This document shows positions 27,040 through 35,654 of a stretch of 64,000 nucleotides of DNA, one piece after another. The notes below the pieces were generated by a model. The model did not search any database. It was given only the letters and a program-made list of their open reading frames with translations, and was not told the DNA's origin. Positions within the stretch are counted from its first letter, which is position 1. Every line of letters begins with the position of its first letter. The stretch is from PKWO01 sp036384915 (GTDB lineage Bacteria > Pseudomonadota > Gammaproteobacteria > Burkholderiales > Burkholderiaceae_D), in contig DASVLJ010000078.1 in the NCBI GenBank assembly GCA_036384915.1, forward strand, positions 277,797 through 341,796, in the 5' to 3' direction. Position numbers and translations under genes: made by a program.

Positions 27040-28029
27040 TCAGTCATGTGCAAAAGGATGGCGCTCGCCGCGAAACCATTTCGCCAGGTCGGCCACGAAA
27101 TCCTGCAGATTGTTCTTGTCTCCCACCTTGAGGTTGTGCGCGCCGCCTTTGTATTCGACGAACTGGAAATCGTGCCCCGGATGGGCGGCAAAATAGTCGC
27201 GCAGGCGGTATCCCGCTTCGATCGGTTCGCTCTCGTCCTTGCTGCCCATCGCCGCAACCATGTGGATGTCGAGCGCGGCCCAGATGGGCAGCGGGTCGTC
27301 GAACAGGTGGCTGTTCCAGTATTTGTAGGAATGGCCGAAGAATTCATGGTCGAGGTCGTCCGGATTTTTCGCGATGGCAGCGAACTCGCGCATCAGCATG
27401 CGGCGCGAATACGGCTTGGCGTAGGGCGCGACGCCATGGTCGGCGAACAGCAGGAAGCCGTCGCCTTGCCGCATGGCGCCGGCGCCGCCGGTTGCCAGCC
27501 AGCCGATCTTGTCGTTCGCCTGCGCCACGTAGGGCGCAATCTTGCCGCCTTCGGAAAATCCGACCAGGGCCAGGCTGTGGTGCCCATGTTGGCGCAGTTG
27601 CGGCTCCTGTTCAAGGAAGGCTACTGTATCGGCGATGCGCTTTTGCGCGTAGTCGGCTTTCAGGTATTCCGGCGTGCAGGTTTTGCTCGGGTCGCCTTCT
27701 CCGGTCGCGCCTTGCACTATGCCGGGCTTTTCCAGGAAATACAAATCCAGGCCGGGGGGATACTTTTCGAAAAAGGCTTGCAGGCGCCCGCTCTGATCGC
27801 GGCAGCCTGAACCGTCGATCAGCACGATGGCCGGCAGGGAACTGTCGACAGCCTCGTCGTGCAAATGAAAGTAGCGGTGTGTCTGGCCTTCGATGACGAT
27901 ATGGCTTTCATCGAGGCGCCGCTCGGCCCATGCCGTGCTGCTTGCGCATGCCGCAGAAAAAATCAATGCCAATGCCATCCGGGGTAGTACGGAATTCAAG
28001 CGCGTTCTCCGTGAGGTTGAAGCCGCCAT
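27040..28029 (-). CDS. Exported alpha/beta hydrolase-fold protein
   Basis: A 329-residue protein with a signal peptide (MALALIFSAACASSTAWA, cleaved before ERR). The serine-hydrolase triad candidates are VGFSEGGKIAP (nucleophile Ser), MGSKDESEP (Asp) and KGGAHNLKV (His). Start uncertain: ATG 28029 is the longest, but TTG 27999 has GGAGA 6 nt upstream. It lies 24 nt after the second membrane-protein gene of the Hsp70 locus on the same strand, so it may be the last gene of that operon. Substrate unknown (esterase, lipase or peptidase). Confidence 0.7.
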   Translation of the reverse strand: MAASTSRRTRLNSVLPRMALALIFSAACASSTAWAERRLDESHIVIEGQTHRYFHLHDEAVDSSLPAIVLIDGSGCRDQSGRLQAFFEKYPPGLDLYFLEKPGIVQGATGEGDPSKTCTPEYLKADYAQKRIADTVAFLEQEPQLRQHGHHSLALVGFSEGGKIAPYVAQANDKIGWLATGGAGAMRQGDGFLLFADHGVAPYAKPYSRRMLMREFAAIAKNPDDLDHEFFGHSYKYWNSHLFDDPLPIWAALDIHMVAAMGSKDESEPIEAGYRLRDYFAAHPGHDFQFVEYKGGAHNLKVGDKNNLQDFVADLAKWFRGERHPFAHD

Positions 28030-28053
28030 TGTACGCGCGGCATGTGCCGGCAG

Positions 28054-29553
28054 TTATCGCTTTCTCATGCCGCTATACGCCTGGGCATTTTTGCTCAACA
28101 ATTCGCCCGCTTCCGGATTGCTTGCGGCGTGGCGATGCAGCCAGCAAAAAATGTCGTGCGCCAGGCGGTGGTGCTGCAGCTCGTTGTGCTGGAACACGGC
28201 GAAATTGCACATCGGCGCGTACATCGCGGCAAACAGGGAGTCTTCGGCTTGCGGCGACAGGCGGAGCAGGCGTTCGGCGCGGGCGCGCAAATTGCCCCAG
28301 GCGGCCCATTCCTGCGCACGTGGCAGCACTTGGCGTTGCGCGGTGCGGTGTGCGAAATCCTGGGCCCGGGTTGCGATATCCTGCATGGCGTGCCGACGCA
28401 TACCTTCTATCGCCTCGCCGACAACGGGGCGCTCTTCGCCGCCCTCGGCCAGTTGCGGCGCCTGTTCGATCAGGGTGTGCGCCAACTGCGTCAATTGCGT
28501 GCGCAGGGCCGCCATGACGGCATCGACGTTGCCCGGACCGGATGGGTTGGGGTCCAGCTTGCGCAACCTCTCTTCGATGCGGGCACGCATCGATGGCACG
28601 GCCAGGTTCGCCGCAGCGCCATGGATCGCGGACACGAATTGCGCGCGCTGCGGCGTGGCGCCTTTTTCCCTTTCGCACAGCATGGCGGCCAGCGGCGCTA
28701 TCGCATCCTGCCAGTTCAACGGGCGTGCGAACTTGGCTGCCGGGGCGGGTGCGCGCGGCAAGTCGCGTGCCTGGCGCAGCAGCGGCAGCAGGCGCCGGCG
28801 GCGCGGGGCGTACAACCACAATATGACGAGCAGCCAGTTGGCCGGCGCTTCGGTGCTTCGGATGATGCGTTCGGCCATGCGCGCTACGGCATAGGACCAG
28901 CGAAAGCTGTCGCGCCCGCGCCTGCCGCGCCAGATGACGTCCTGCCAGTCGCCCCGCGCCGCCGCATCCGCAACCAGCCAGTCGCGCGCCATGCGCCGCA
29001 AATGGCGCGGGCCGAGCGTGGTGTCGACCAGGTGAAAGACGGCTTGGGCCGTGTCGCGTTCGCCGCGAATCGCAGCGAGAAGCCCGATCAGCATGTCGTA
29101 ACCGATGTGCGGCGACGCAACCAGCGGCAATTGTTGCGTCAACCAGGCACAGCCGCGTTCCCGATCCTGCCTGCGTGCCAGGGCTTGCGCGGCGGCGATG
29201 CAGGCGCCGAGCCGGTATTGTTTGTCGTATCCCGACGGCCACAGGCCGCGGAACACCCAGTAAGCCGTGCGGTACATGCCCAGAGGGATGAATATCGAAC
29301 GTATCATCAAGGTCGGCATCAAGGCGAACACGCCAACGGCCAGAAAGATAATCTGCACCGCTTCGCTGCTTTCCGCCAGCATCGCCCAGGCGACGATGTA
29401 AAGCACCAGTTTGAGCAGGAACCAGCCGAACCAGGAGGGAAGCTGCGTCGCATTGCTGTGGCGCGGGGATGCATTGCCATCGTACCCGTTCTTCGATCTT
29501 GTTGCGGCGCGAAGAATCCAGATGATGACGAGGATGAGCGGGAAGACGTTCAT
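28054..29553 (-). CDS. Membrane-anchored protein, paralogue of next upstream gene (Hsp70 locus)
   Basis: A 499-residue protein. Three N-terminal hydrophobic segments: FPLILVIIWIL (about 4-14), FLLKLVLYIVAWAMLA and VQIIFLAVGVFALMPTLMI (about 45-85), followed by a large soluble, helix-rich part. It is clearly paralogous to 29601-31058: shared patterns include PLGMYRTA, ARDWL-x2-D, RW-x4-AR-AER and LWL-x-APRRR. I recognise no enzyme motif. It is 47 nt downstream of its paralogue in the Hsp70 operon; a membrane-bound client or adaptor role is inference from context. Confidence 0.65.
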   Translation of the reverse strand: MNVFPLILVIIWILRAATRSKNGYDGNASPRHSNATQLPSWFGWFLLKLVLYIVAWAMLAESSEAVQIIFLAVGVFALMPTLMIRSIFIPLGMYRTAYWVFRGLWPSGYDKQYRLGACIAAAQALARRQDRERGCAWLTQQLPLVASPHIGYDMLIGLLAAIRGERDTAQAVFHLVDTTLGPRHLRRMARDWLVADAAARGDWQDVIWRGRRGRDSFRWSYAVARMAERIIRSTEAPANWLLVILWLYAPRRRRLLPLLRQARDLPRAPAPAAKFARPLNWQDAIAPLAAMLCEREKGATPQRAQFVSAIHGAAANLAVPSMRARIEERLRKLDPNPSGPGNVDAVMAALRTQLTQLAHTLIEQAPQLAEGGEERPVVGEAIEGMRRHAMQDIATRAQDFAHRTAQRQVLPRAQEWAAWGNLRARAERLLRLSPQAEDSLFAAMYAPMCNFAVFQHNELQHHRLAHDIFCWLHRHAASNPEAGELLSKNAQAYSGMRKR

Positions 29554-29600
29554 GGCAATATCGTATTTGGGCTGCTTACCGGCGTCAGGAGGCGCTGCCT

Positions 29601-31058
29601 TCAGCGCGGCGCCGTGGCTTGCATGTTGCGCAACGCCAGGTCACGCGCTTCGCGGTTGCCGCCGGCATTGCGGAACAGCCAGCCGTACATTTCATGGGGC
29701 AGGCGACTGCCCTCAGCAGTGTTGTGCATGTGAACCGCGAAGTTGTTCACCGCCGAAAACATCTCGAGGAAGACGTTAACCCTGCGTTCAGGCGAGAGTT
29801 TGAGCAGGCAGGTGGCGCAAGCCACCAGCTGATTCCAAAGGTGTTGCTCCTCGGCCGCAGGCAGAAGCTTCCTTTCCTGGGTGCGCGTGCGATAGTCCTT
29901 GCACCGGGACTGGATGTCGCGCTGCAGGCGCTGGTCGATGCTGTCGATTGCCTGTTTGATCAAGGGCAAGGATTCGACTGTCGCTGCGAGATGCGGCCAG
30001 CTTTCCAGAAGCGGCACCAGCCGCTCCGACAATTGCCGTTGAAACGCCTGACCCGCCGCTTCGGCGGCATGGGGTGGGGCTCCCGGCATGCCGGCCGTCT
30101 TGCGGCACAGGCTGTCGAGCCAGGACGGTTTTGCCAATTCGCCTTCGATGGTTCGGACAATGCCCTGAAACTGCAGGCGGTCCGGCTGGGCGCCGGTCTG
30201 CTTTTGCCGCAGCACGAACTCCGCCAATGCGGAAAGCGCATGCGGCAGGTCTGAGGGCAAGGCATGGATTGCCCTGACAGGCGTGGCGACGGGCGCGACC
30301 GACAGCGCTGCACGGAGCAGGGGAAGGGTGGCACGGCGCCTGGGGGCAACCAGCCATAGAAGGCGCAATTTCCAGTCTTGTGCCGCGCCGGGTTTCTGTG
30401 CCAGCCGCTCCGCTATGCGCGCGACAACCCAGGACCACCGCAAATTGCCGTGAACACGTTTTCCGAGCTTGATGGCTGCCTCGTAATTGCGGCGGCGGAG
30501 CACATCGATGATCAGCCAGTCGCGCGCGGCCTGGCGTGCCACAAGCGAGCCGGTTCTGAAATCGTCGACTTCGCCGAACAGGCGGCGCGCTTCGGTGTCG
30601 TCGCCGGCCAAGGCGTACAGAACGCCTTCGGCGGCGTCATGCGCCAAACTGTCGAGCGAAGGCGAGGGCAGGCGCGCGCGGAGCCAGGCGATGTCGCTCG
30701 GATGCGAGGGAGCACGGGCCAGGGCAAGCGCTCCCCAGAGTACGGCATTGGCGCGAAAGTCGCCGTCGCTGCCGAAGGGGCAAGCCGAGCGCATCAAGGC
30801 AAAGGCGGTACGATACAAACCGAGCGGCACCAGCAGCCATCGCGTATAGATGCCGGGCAGCACCAGCGGGGAAAACAGCAGGAACAGCAGGTCGGCCGTC
30901 AGGCCGGGGCGCGCCGTGACGAGAATCCAGAACAGGACGATGGCCTTGACCGTGACCATGAACCCCACCACCTGTCGCCATGGCCCGGAGGGTGCGGTGG
31001 CGCCGGATAGGTAGCGTCCCAGCCAGATGAGGGCAATCAGCGCGGCGGCGACCGTCAC
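29601..31058 (-). CDS. Membrane-anchored protein, paralogue (Hsp70 locus)
   Basis: A 485-residue protein with three N-terminal membrane segments and a long helical soluble domain, like its downstream paralogue. I place the start at GTG 31058 (AGGAAA upstream), because the resulting MTVAAALIALIWLGRYL lines up with the paralogue's MNVFPLILVIIWIL and avoids a 58-nt overlap with the J-like gene that ATG 31169 would give. Shared motifs: VPLGLYRTAF, ARDWLIIDVLRRRNYEAA, RWSWVVARIAERL, LLWLVAPRRRATLPLL. Function unknown; conserved pairing with Hsp70 suggests a chaperone partner or client. Confidence 0.65.
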   Translation of the reverse strand: MTVAAALIALIWLGRYLSGATAPSGPWRQVVGFMVTVKAIVLFWILVTARPGLTADLLFLLFSPLVLPGIYTRWLLVPLGLYRTAFALMRSACPFGSDGDFRANAVLWGALALARAPSHPSDIAWLRARLPSPSLDSLAHDAAEGVLYALAGDDTEARRLFGEVDDFRTGSLVARQAARDWLIIDVLRRRNYEAAIKLGKRVHGNLRWSWVVARIAERLAQKPGAAQDWKLRLLWLVAPRRRATLPLLRAALSVAPVATPVRAIHALPSDLPHALSALAEFVLRQKQTGAQPDRLQFQGIVRTIEGELAKPSWLDSLCRKTAGMPGAPPHAAEAAGQAFQRQLSERLVPLLESWPHLAATVESLPLIKQAIDSIDQRLQRDIQSRCKDYRTRTQERKLLPAAEEQHLWNQLVACATCLLKLSPERRVNVFLEMFSAVNNFAVHMHNTAEGSRLPHEMYGWLFRNAGGNREARDLALRNMQATAPR

Positions 31059-31110
31059 GGCACTTTCCTGTCTGGCGCTCCGCCTTGCGATCCGGCTACG
31101 GGCCTGCCCT

Positions 31111-31455
31111 TCATTTCCCGGCCCAGCCCAGGGCGCGCTCCGCGTCGACCCAGCGCAGCGATTTGTCATCCTCGAGCAAAGCGGAGTCGATCCGGGCGAC
31201 GTCGGCCCATAGCTCGCAGGTCACCCGCTGTACCGGATCGCGCAGCGCGGCCAGCGCCTGACGCACCATGTCGGCGTCGCGCACACCCGGGCCCAGGGGC
31301 GTCTGGTAGCGGGCCACGCTGTCGGGGCTGATTTCGAAACGCGCCAGCAAGCGCTGGCCGGCACGTTCGATCTCGATGCGTGCGGCATCGGTCTTCACTT
31401 CGAGCACGAAGAAAGGGTTGGCACGCCAAGCGGCCAGGAAATCGGAATCGCTCAC
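31111..31455 (-). CDS. Small J-domain-like protein without HPD (Hsp70 partner candidate)
   Basis: A 114-residue protein starting at GTG 31455, whose GTGA overlaps the Hsp70 stop codon. Its layout resembles a degenerate J-domain: NPFFVLEV (compare YxvLgv), a helix EIERAGQRLLARFEI (compare eIkkAYrkla) and ALAALRDPVQRVTCELW (compare AyevLsDpekRxxYD). The HPD tripeptide needed to stimulate Hsp70 ATPase is missing. Translational overlap with Hsp70 suggests a stoichiometric partner. The J-like assignment is my pattern reading, not an established family. Confidence 0.55.
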   Translation of the reverse strand: MSDSDFLAAWRANPFFVLEVKTDAARIEIERAGQRLLARFEISPDSVARYQTPLGPGVRDADMVRQALAALRDPVQRVTCELWADVARIDSALLEDDKSLRWVDAERALGWAGK

Positions 31456-33914
31456 CGCTGCATCAACCCCGACCCATGGCCGCGCGCCTGTTCTTCGGCA
31501 TCGACCGGCATCAACTGCCACAATTCATTGACGATGCGCTTCAATTCCGCCTCGTTGTTTTGCCGCCGTGCTTCGTTCCCCTGATTTACCAGTTCGGTGG
31601 CGCGGCGCAGGTTGGTGCTTTCGCTGATGCGCGAAGCGGCGTAGTCGAACGATTGGGCCCAGGCGCCGGGGCGGCGCATATAGGCCGTATTGCGCAGCGA
31701 ATAGATCAGGTTCAGCTGGCGTTCGATTTCGTCTTCCTGCTTTGCCGTCAGCGCTTGGCGCCCCTTGGCGTAAGCCTTTTCCAGCGCTTGGCGTTCGGCT
31801 TCGGTGCCTTCCGCCGCGACCGCCGGCAAGGCCGATTCGTAAGCCTGTTCCAGGCGCTGCGTCATTTCGGGCCAGGCTCTTTCCTCTTCCAGCGCGGTCA
31901 GCATGGCTTCAAATTCGGTCAGGCCGCGGCGCAATTGTTCGCCCGCGTCGAGGTCGCCGCCCTTGAAGGCGATCGCGCAGCGGCGCAAGTCCTGGCGCCA
32001 CGCGAACAATTCAACCAGGCGCGTGCCGCCCTGTTCCGCCGGCTGCCCCTGGGCCATCGCATTGGCGCGTGCCTGCACCTTGTCCAGCGCCGCTTCGATT
32101 TCCTCCAGCGAAATCTGCGGCGTCACCATGAGCGCTACCTCGTCGAATACCTGTTTGGTGGCAAGAATTTGGCCGCGTGCGCGCAATTGCCCGCCGCGGT
32201 TGAGTTCGAGCGTCAATTCGATTTCCGAACCCACCGGCAGGGCGGTTTTCAATGCCGATGCGGGAATTTCGAGCGTGCCGACCAGGCGGCACAAGTGGGC
32301 GCGCAGGAATTCGCCCTGCACGATAGGTACCTTGAGCGCAAAGCCGGTGCCGCCGGGCTGTATGGTTTCCGCGGTGGCAAGGGTGAAGCTGCGCTTGATC
32401 GGTAGCGGGGCGCCGCGTTCGAAATAATAAAGCACGGTGTTGTTTGCCAGCGCCACGCCGATGGAGCGGGCCAGGGGCGGTTCGCCCACCGTGATGCCAT
32501 GCGAAATCGAGATCGCCGCCGGCTGCAGCGCCACGTGTTTTCCGTCCGGCAGCACGCCCTTGACGTGGAAGTTTGTGCTTTGGCGCGGCAGCAGGCTGGC
32601 CATCAGGTCGAAAGTGGAATCGGCGGCCACGGCGGCCGGCTCGCTTTGCCACTTGCCGTCTTCGCGCTCCAGCACGATGGCGCTCAGCTTGGCATCTTCG
32701 TCGAGCACCTTGCCCACGATATAGGGAGTCAGGTCCGAGGTGACGGCGGGGTATTGCAGCCAGACCTTGGGGCCTTGCGGCGCGGCCGCGCCGACGGTCT
32801 TGACGGCTGGCCGTCCGTCGAGGCCCACGGTGCCGGCAAACAGCGCCGCGCCTTGTGCCACCAGGGTCATCGGATCCAGGCCCTCGCCAAAGTCGGCTTT
32901 AAGTACATGATGCACGCGTTCGCGCAGCAGCGGCGTGACGGTCGGGCCGCCGACCAGCACCAGGCGCTGCAGGCTGCCTTCGGCCAGGCCATTGGCCGTC
33001 AGGAGACGTTTGCAGATCCCGATCGAGCGGTCGATCAGCGGCAATACCAGCGGTTCGTATTCCTTGCGCGTGATAAGGACATCCACGTCGACAAGTTCGC
33101 CGCCGACGTCCAGGCCCGAGATGAAGATCGGCGCATCGGCGGCGCGCGTCAGTTCGATCTTCGCCTCTTCCGCGGCGAAGCGCAGGCGGCGCAGCGCCAG
33201 CATGTGTTCGGGATTGGCGCGGTCGATGACGATGCCGTCGGCGGCCAGCTTTTGCAGCACCAGGTCGACCAGCACGCGGTCGAAGTCGCGTCCGCCCAGG
33301 AAGTTGTCGCCGTCGTGGCCGACGATGCGCAACAAACCGTCGCGCGTGTCCAGCAGCGATACGTCGAACGTGCCGCCGCCCAGGTCATAGACCAGCCAAG
33401 GGCCTTCGGCGCTTTCCTGGCTCCATCCCGAGGCGATGGCCGAAGCTACCGGTTCCTGGATCAGTTCGATGCGCTCGAAGCCGGCCAGGCGGGCCGCTTC
33501 GGAGGTGGCGGCGGTCTGGTGCAATTCGAACAGGGCCGGCACCGAGATTACGGCGCGTTCGGGCGATACGCCGGTCTGGTCCGAAATGTCGTTGCGCAGC
33601 GACTTCAAGACTTCGGCCGAGAGCTCTTCCGGCTTTTTCGCCAGCTTGGCGGCGGGAAAGTCGAGCAGATTGGCCGTACCCATCAGGCGCTTGAACTCGC
33701 TGCGGGTGTTGGCGGCATCGGTGTCGAGGTAGCGCCGTGCGCGCGGGCCGACCACTGCGTTGCCACGCGCATCGAAGCGCACGATGGATGGTGTGAGCAC
33801 GCCGCCCTGGCTGTTGCGCACGGCGTTCATGGTGCTGCCGTCGAATACGGCGGCGACCGAATTGGTGGTGCCGAGATCGATGCCGACGTATAGCGGCGGG
33901 GCTTTTTGCTGCAA
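31452..33914 (-). CDS. Large Hsp70-family chaperone (820 aa)
   Basis: Hsp70-type ATPase: phosphate loop GIDLGTTNSVAAVFDG (residues 11-26), VISVPALF, IQEPVASAIASG, YDLGGGTFDVSLLDT and VLVGGPTVTPLLRE form a complete nucleotide-binding domain. The substrate-binding part is divergent, and a long helical C-terminus (Gln/Glu/Ala-rich, about 620-810) makes it about 180 residues longer than DnaK. The EEVD-like tail is absent. Start is TTG 33914 with AGGAGA 6 nt upstream. First gene of a probable operon with a J-like protein and two membrane paralogues. It resembles HscC-type specialised Hsp70s, and is not the housekeeping dnaK. Confidence 0.85.
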   Translation of the reverse strand: MQQKAPPLYVGIDLGTTNSVAAVFDGSTMNAVRNSQGGVLTPSIVRFDARGNAVVGPRARRYLDTDAANTRSEFKRLMGTANLLDFPAAKLAKKPEELSAEVLKSLRNDISDQTGVSPERAVISVPALFELHQTAATSEAARLAGFERIELIQEPVASAIASGWSQESAEGPWLVYDLGGGTFDVSLLDTRDGLLRIVGHDGDNFLGGRDFDRVLVDLVLQKLAADGIVIDRANPEHMLALRRLRFAAEEAKIELTRAADAPIFISGLDVGGELVDVDVLITRKEYEPLVLPLIDRSIGICKRLLTANGLAEGSLQRLVLVGGPTVTPLLRERVHHVLKADFGEGLDPMTLVAQGAALFAGTVGLDGRPAVKTVGAAAPQGPKVWLQYPAVTSDLTPYIVGKVLDEDAKLSAIVLEREDGKWQSEPAAVAADSTFDLMASLLPRQSTNFHVKGVLPDGKHVALQPAAISISHGITVGEPPLARSIGVALANNTVLYYFERGAPLPIKRSFTLATAETIQPGGTGFALKVPIVQGEFLRAHLCRLVGTLEIPASALKTALPVGSEIELTLELNRGGQLRARGQILATKQVFDEVALMVTPQISLEEIEAALDKVQARANAMAQGQPAEQGGTRLVELFAWRQDLRRCAIAFKGGDLDAGEQLRRGLTEFEAMLTALEEERAWPEMTQRLEQAYESALPAVAAEGTEAERQALEKAYAKGRQALTAKQEDEIERQLNLIYSLRNTAYMRRPGAWAQSFDYAASRISESTNLRRATELVNQGNEARRQNNEAELKRIVNELWQLMPVDAEEQARGHGSGLMQR

Positions 33915-34090
33915 ATTTTTCTCCTTGCAAGGGAAGACGGGCGGGATGCCCGTGCCTTGCCACTTCGATTGGAATTGGTATTTTGCTACGAGTGCATTTC
34001 TAATACGGCGAGGTCATTGTAGCCAAAAAAAGCGGGGCAAATTCAAAAAAATGAACCGGCCGCGGGAGGAAGGCTGGAAATTCGCGGCGT

Positions 34091-34136
34091 AGAGCCTGTC
34101 GTGGCCTCCTGCAGGGCGGAGGTCATGACAGGCTCT
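34091..34136 (-). terminator. Very long hairpin at end of DUF922 gene
   Basis: A 19-bp stem with two G-U pairs (34091-34109 with 34118-34136) and an 8-nt loop. The left end on the minus strand contains the stop codon of the DUF922-type gene. No U-run follows, so it may block readthrough toward the Hsp70 gene, or protect the 3' end. The rest of 33915-34090 shows no gene. Confidence 0.55.
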
Positions 34137-34722
34137 AGTTTCGCAAGTACGCGCCCTGCGTTCTGCCGTGGCCGGTGTCGGCGTCGTATTGCTGTTCTCG
34201 TAGATTGTATCGGCCAACGATTTCCTTGCCGCGCGCATTTGCCGCGCTTTCGATTGCGGAACAGTCCGCCTCGGGCAGCGAAGCCAATGCACGGTCGATT
34301 TCGGATGCCATTTCCTGCTCGATGCGGTAGTGGCCGTACTCATGGATGCGCAATGCCGAATAAAAACGCGCGTATTCGGCCTGTCGCTCGGGGTCCACGC
34401 CGGCGATTTGCGGCAGCGTGATCGTGGTGTGTAGCGTGACGTGCACTTCGGTGATGCGGCACGCTCCGCTTCCCCCACCTGTATCGCCCCATTGTAATTG
34501 CCAATGGATGTCGCGGCTGGTGTTGCCCAGGAATGGGCGGCCGTCTCCGTGAAACGGCGTGGCGACGGCCAGCGCTTGATAGAGCGATTTGCCGGGCTCC
34601 GCGTAGACATGGTACCAACGGTACTCCAGCTCGGTTTGCACGTTCGCACAGGCTGTCGATGCGCCGAGAATTGTGCTTGCAAGCGCAAGCGATACCAGCT
34701 TGCCCGGAAGAACGTTGCGCAT
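34135..34722 (-). CDS. Secreted DUF922-type putative Zn-protease
   Basis: A 195-residue exported protein (signal peptide about 1-26, LASTILGASTACA). The DUF922 pattern is visible: YRWYHVYAEPGKSLYQAL, TRDIHWQL-like segment, TLHTTITLPQI, then RIHEYGHYRIEQ, giving an HExxH zinc-binding motif (HEYGH) preceded by a helix and followed by EMASEIDRAL. Predicted secreted Zn-dependent protease; substrate unknown. Start ATG 34722. Divergent from the methyltransferase gene. Confidence 0.75.
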   Translation of the reverse strand: MRNVLPGKLVSLALASTILGASTACANVQTELEYRWYHVYAEPGKSLYQALAVATPFHGDGRPFLGNTSRDIHWQLQWGDTGGGSGACRITEVHVTLHTTITLPQIAGVDPERQAEYARFYSALRIHEYGHYRIEQEMASEIDRALASLPEADCSAIESAANARGKEIVGRYNLREQQYDADTGHGRTQGAYLRN

Positions 34723-34810
34723 TCTCGCCTCGCGTTGACAACATATCGGCCTTCAACGATACTCGCCCATGAGGCTTTCGTCCAGGATGCGCCATTCGAC
34801 GGCAGAGTAC

Positions 34811-35614
34811 ATGAGTATTTTGAGTTTCTTCAAACCGCGGCCGGAGATGCCGCCTGCTCCGGCGCGCAGCGTGCGGTGCGAAATTTGTGGAGCGCAAGCC
34901 GGCTTTCTCGGCGAAGTCGATTTCAACAAATCATGCGAGGAAGCGAATGGCACGTTCCTTCCGCCAGCGGGGAGAATGGTCGAATATTTCCTTTGCGACG
35001 TCTGCAATTTCTGCTTTGCCCCGGAGTTTCGCAACTGGACGCTCGATGAATTCGTCGAGAAGATCTATAACGAGGATTACGTCAAGGTCGATCCGGAGTA
35101 CAAGTTCGATCGTCCCGACGGAAATGCCGCCTTGGTGCACGCTCTGTTCGGTGCGCACAAGCAAGCCATTCGCCATCTCGACTACGGCGGAGGTTCCGGG
35201 CTATTGAGCAGCAAGCTCAGGGAAAACGGCTGGAATTCGCAGAGCTTCGACCCGGTGGTCGATTGCGACAAGGCTGCAGGCGGGCTGGGTACATTCAATT
35301 TTATTACCGCCTTCGAAGTGTTCGAACACGTGCCCGACGTCAATGCCTTGGCCGATCAGCTCGCCAAGCTGTGCTCGGACGATGGCATGATCATGTTTTC
35401 CACGGTATGTACCGACGGTCATATCGGGCGCGGCAAAGACTTGAGTTGGTGGTATGCCGCGCCGCGCAACGGTCACATCAGCCTGTTTTCCCATGAGGGC
35501 CTGAAGCAGTTGATGACGAAGCGAGGCTTGTCGCTTTACGCCATCTCGACGGTGCATTATGTCGCCTTCAGAAGTGTTCCGCCGTGGTCCGGGCTGGCAA
35601 TCCCTGGGCAGTGA
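34811..35614 (+). CDS. Class I SAM-dependent methyltransferase
   Basis: A 267-residue protein. An N-terminal Cys-rich part (CEICG ... CDVCNFCF) resembles a small zinc-binding domain found in methyltransferases acting on sugars or natural products. The SAM motif I is HLDYGGGSGLLSSKLREN; post-I acidic region FDPVVDC; motif IV FNFITAFEVFEHVPD; then GMIMFSTV. I chose ATG 34811 (MSILSFFKPRPE); ATG 34769 is an alternative. Substrate cannot be inferred; no linked biosynthetic genes. Confidence 0.82.
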   Translation: MSILSFFKPRPEMPPAPARSVRCEICGAQAGFLGEVDFNKSCEEANGTFLPPAGRMVEYFLCDVCNFCFAPEFRNWTLDEFVEKIYNEDYVKVDPEYKFDRPDGNAALVHALFGAHKQAIRHLDYGGGSGLLSSKLRENGWNSQSFDPVVDCDKAAGGLGTFNFITAFEVFEHVPDVNALADQLAKLCSDDGMIMFSTVCTDGHIGRGKDLSWWYAAPRNGHISLFSHEGLKQLMTKRGLSLYAISTVHYVAFRSVPPWSGLAIPGQ

Positions 35615-35654
35615 TTCGGACCTTCGGCGGAGCGTATCAAGGCACTTCCTGGTT

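Noticed and set aside
32499..33893. 464-codon + frame opposite the Hsp70 gene
   Set aside because: Antisense shadow of a clear Hsp70 gene.
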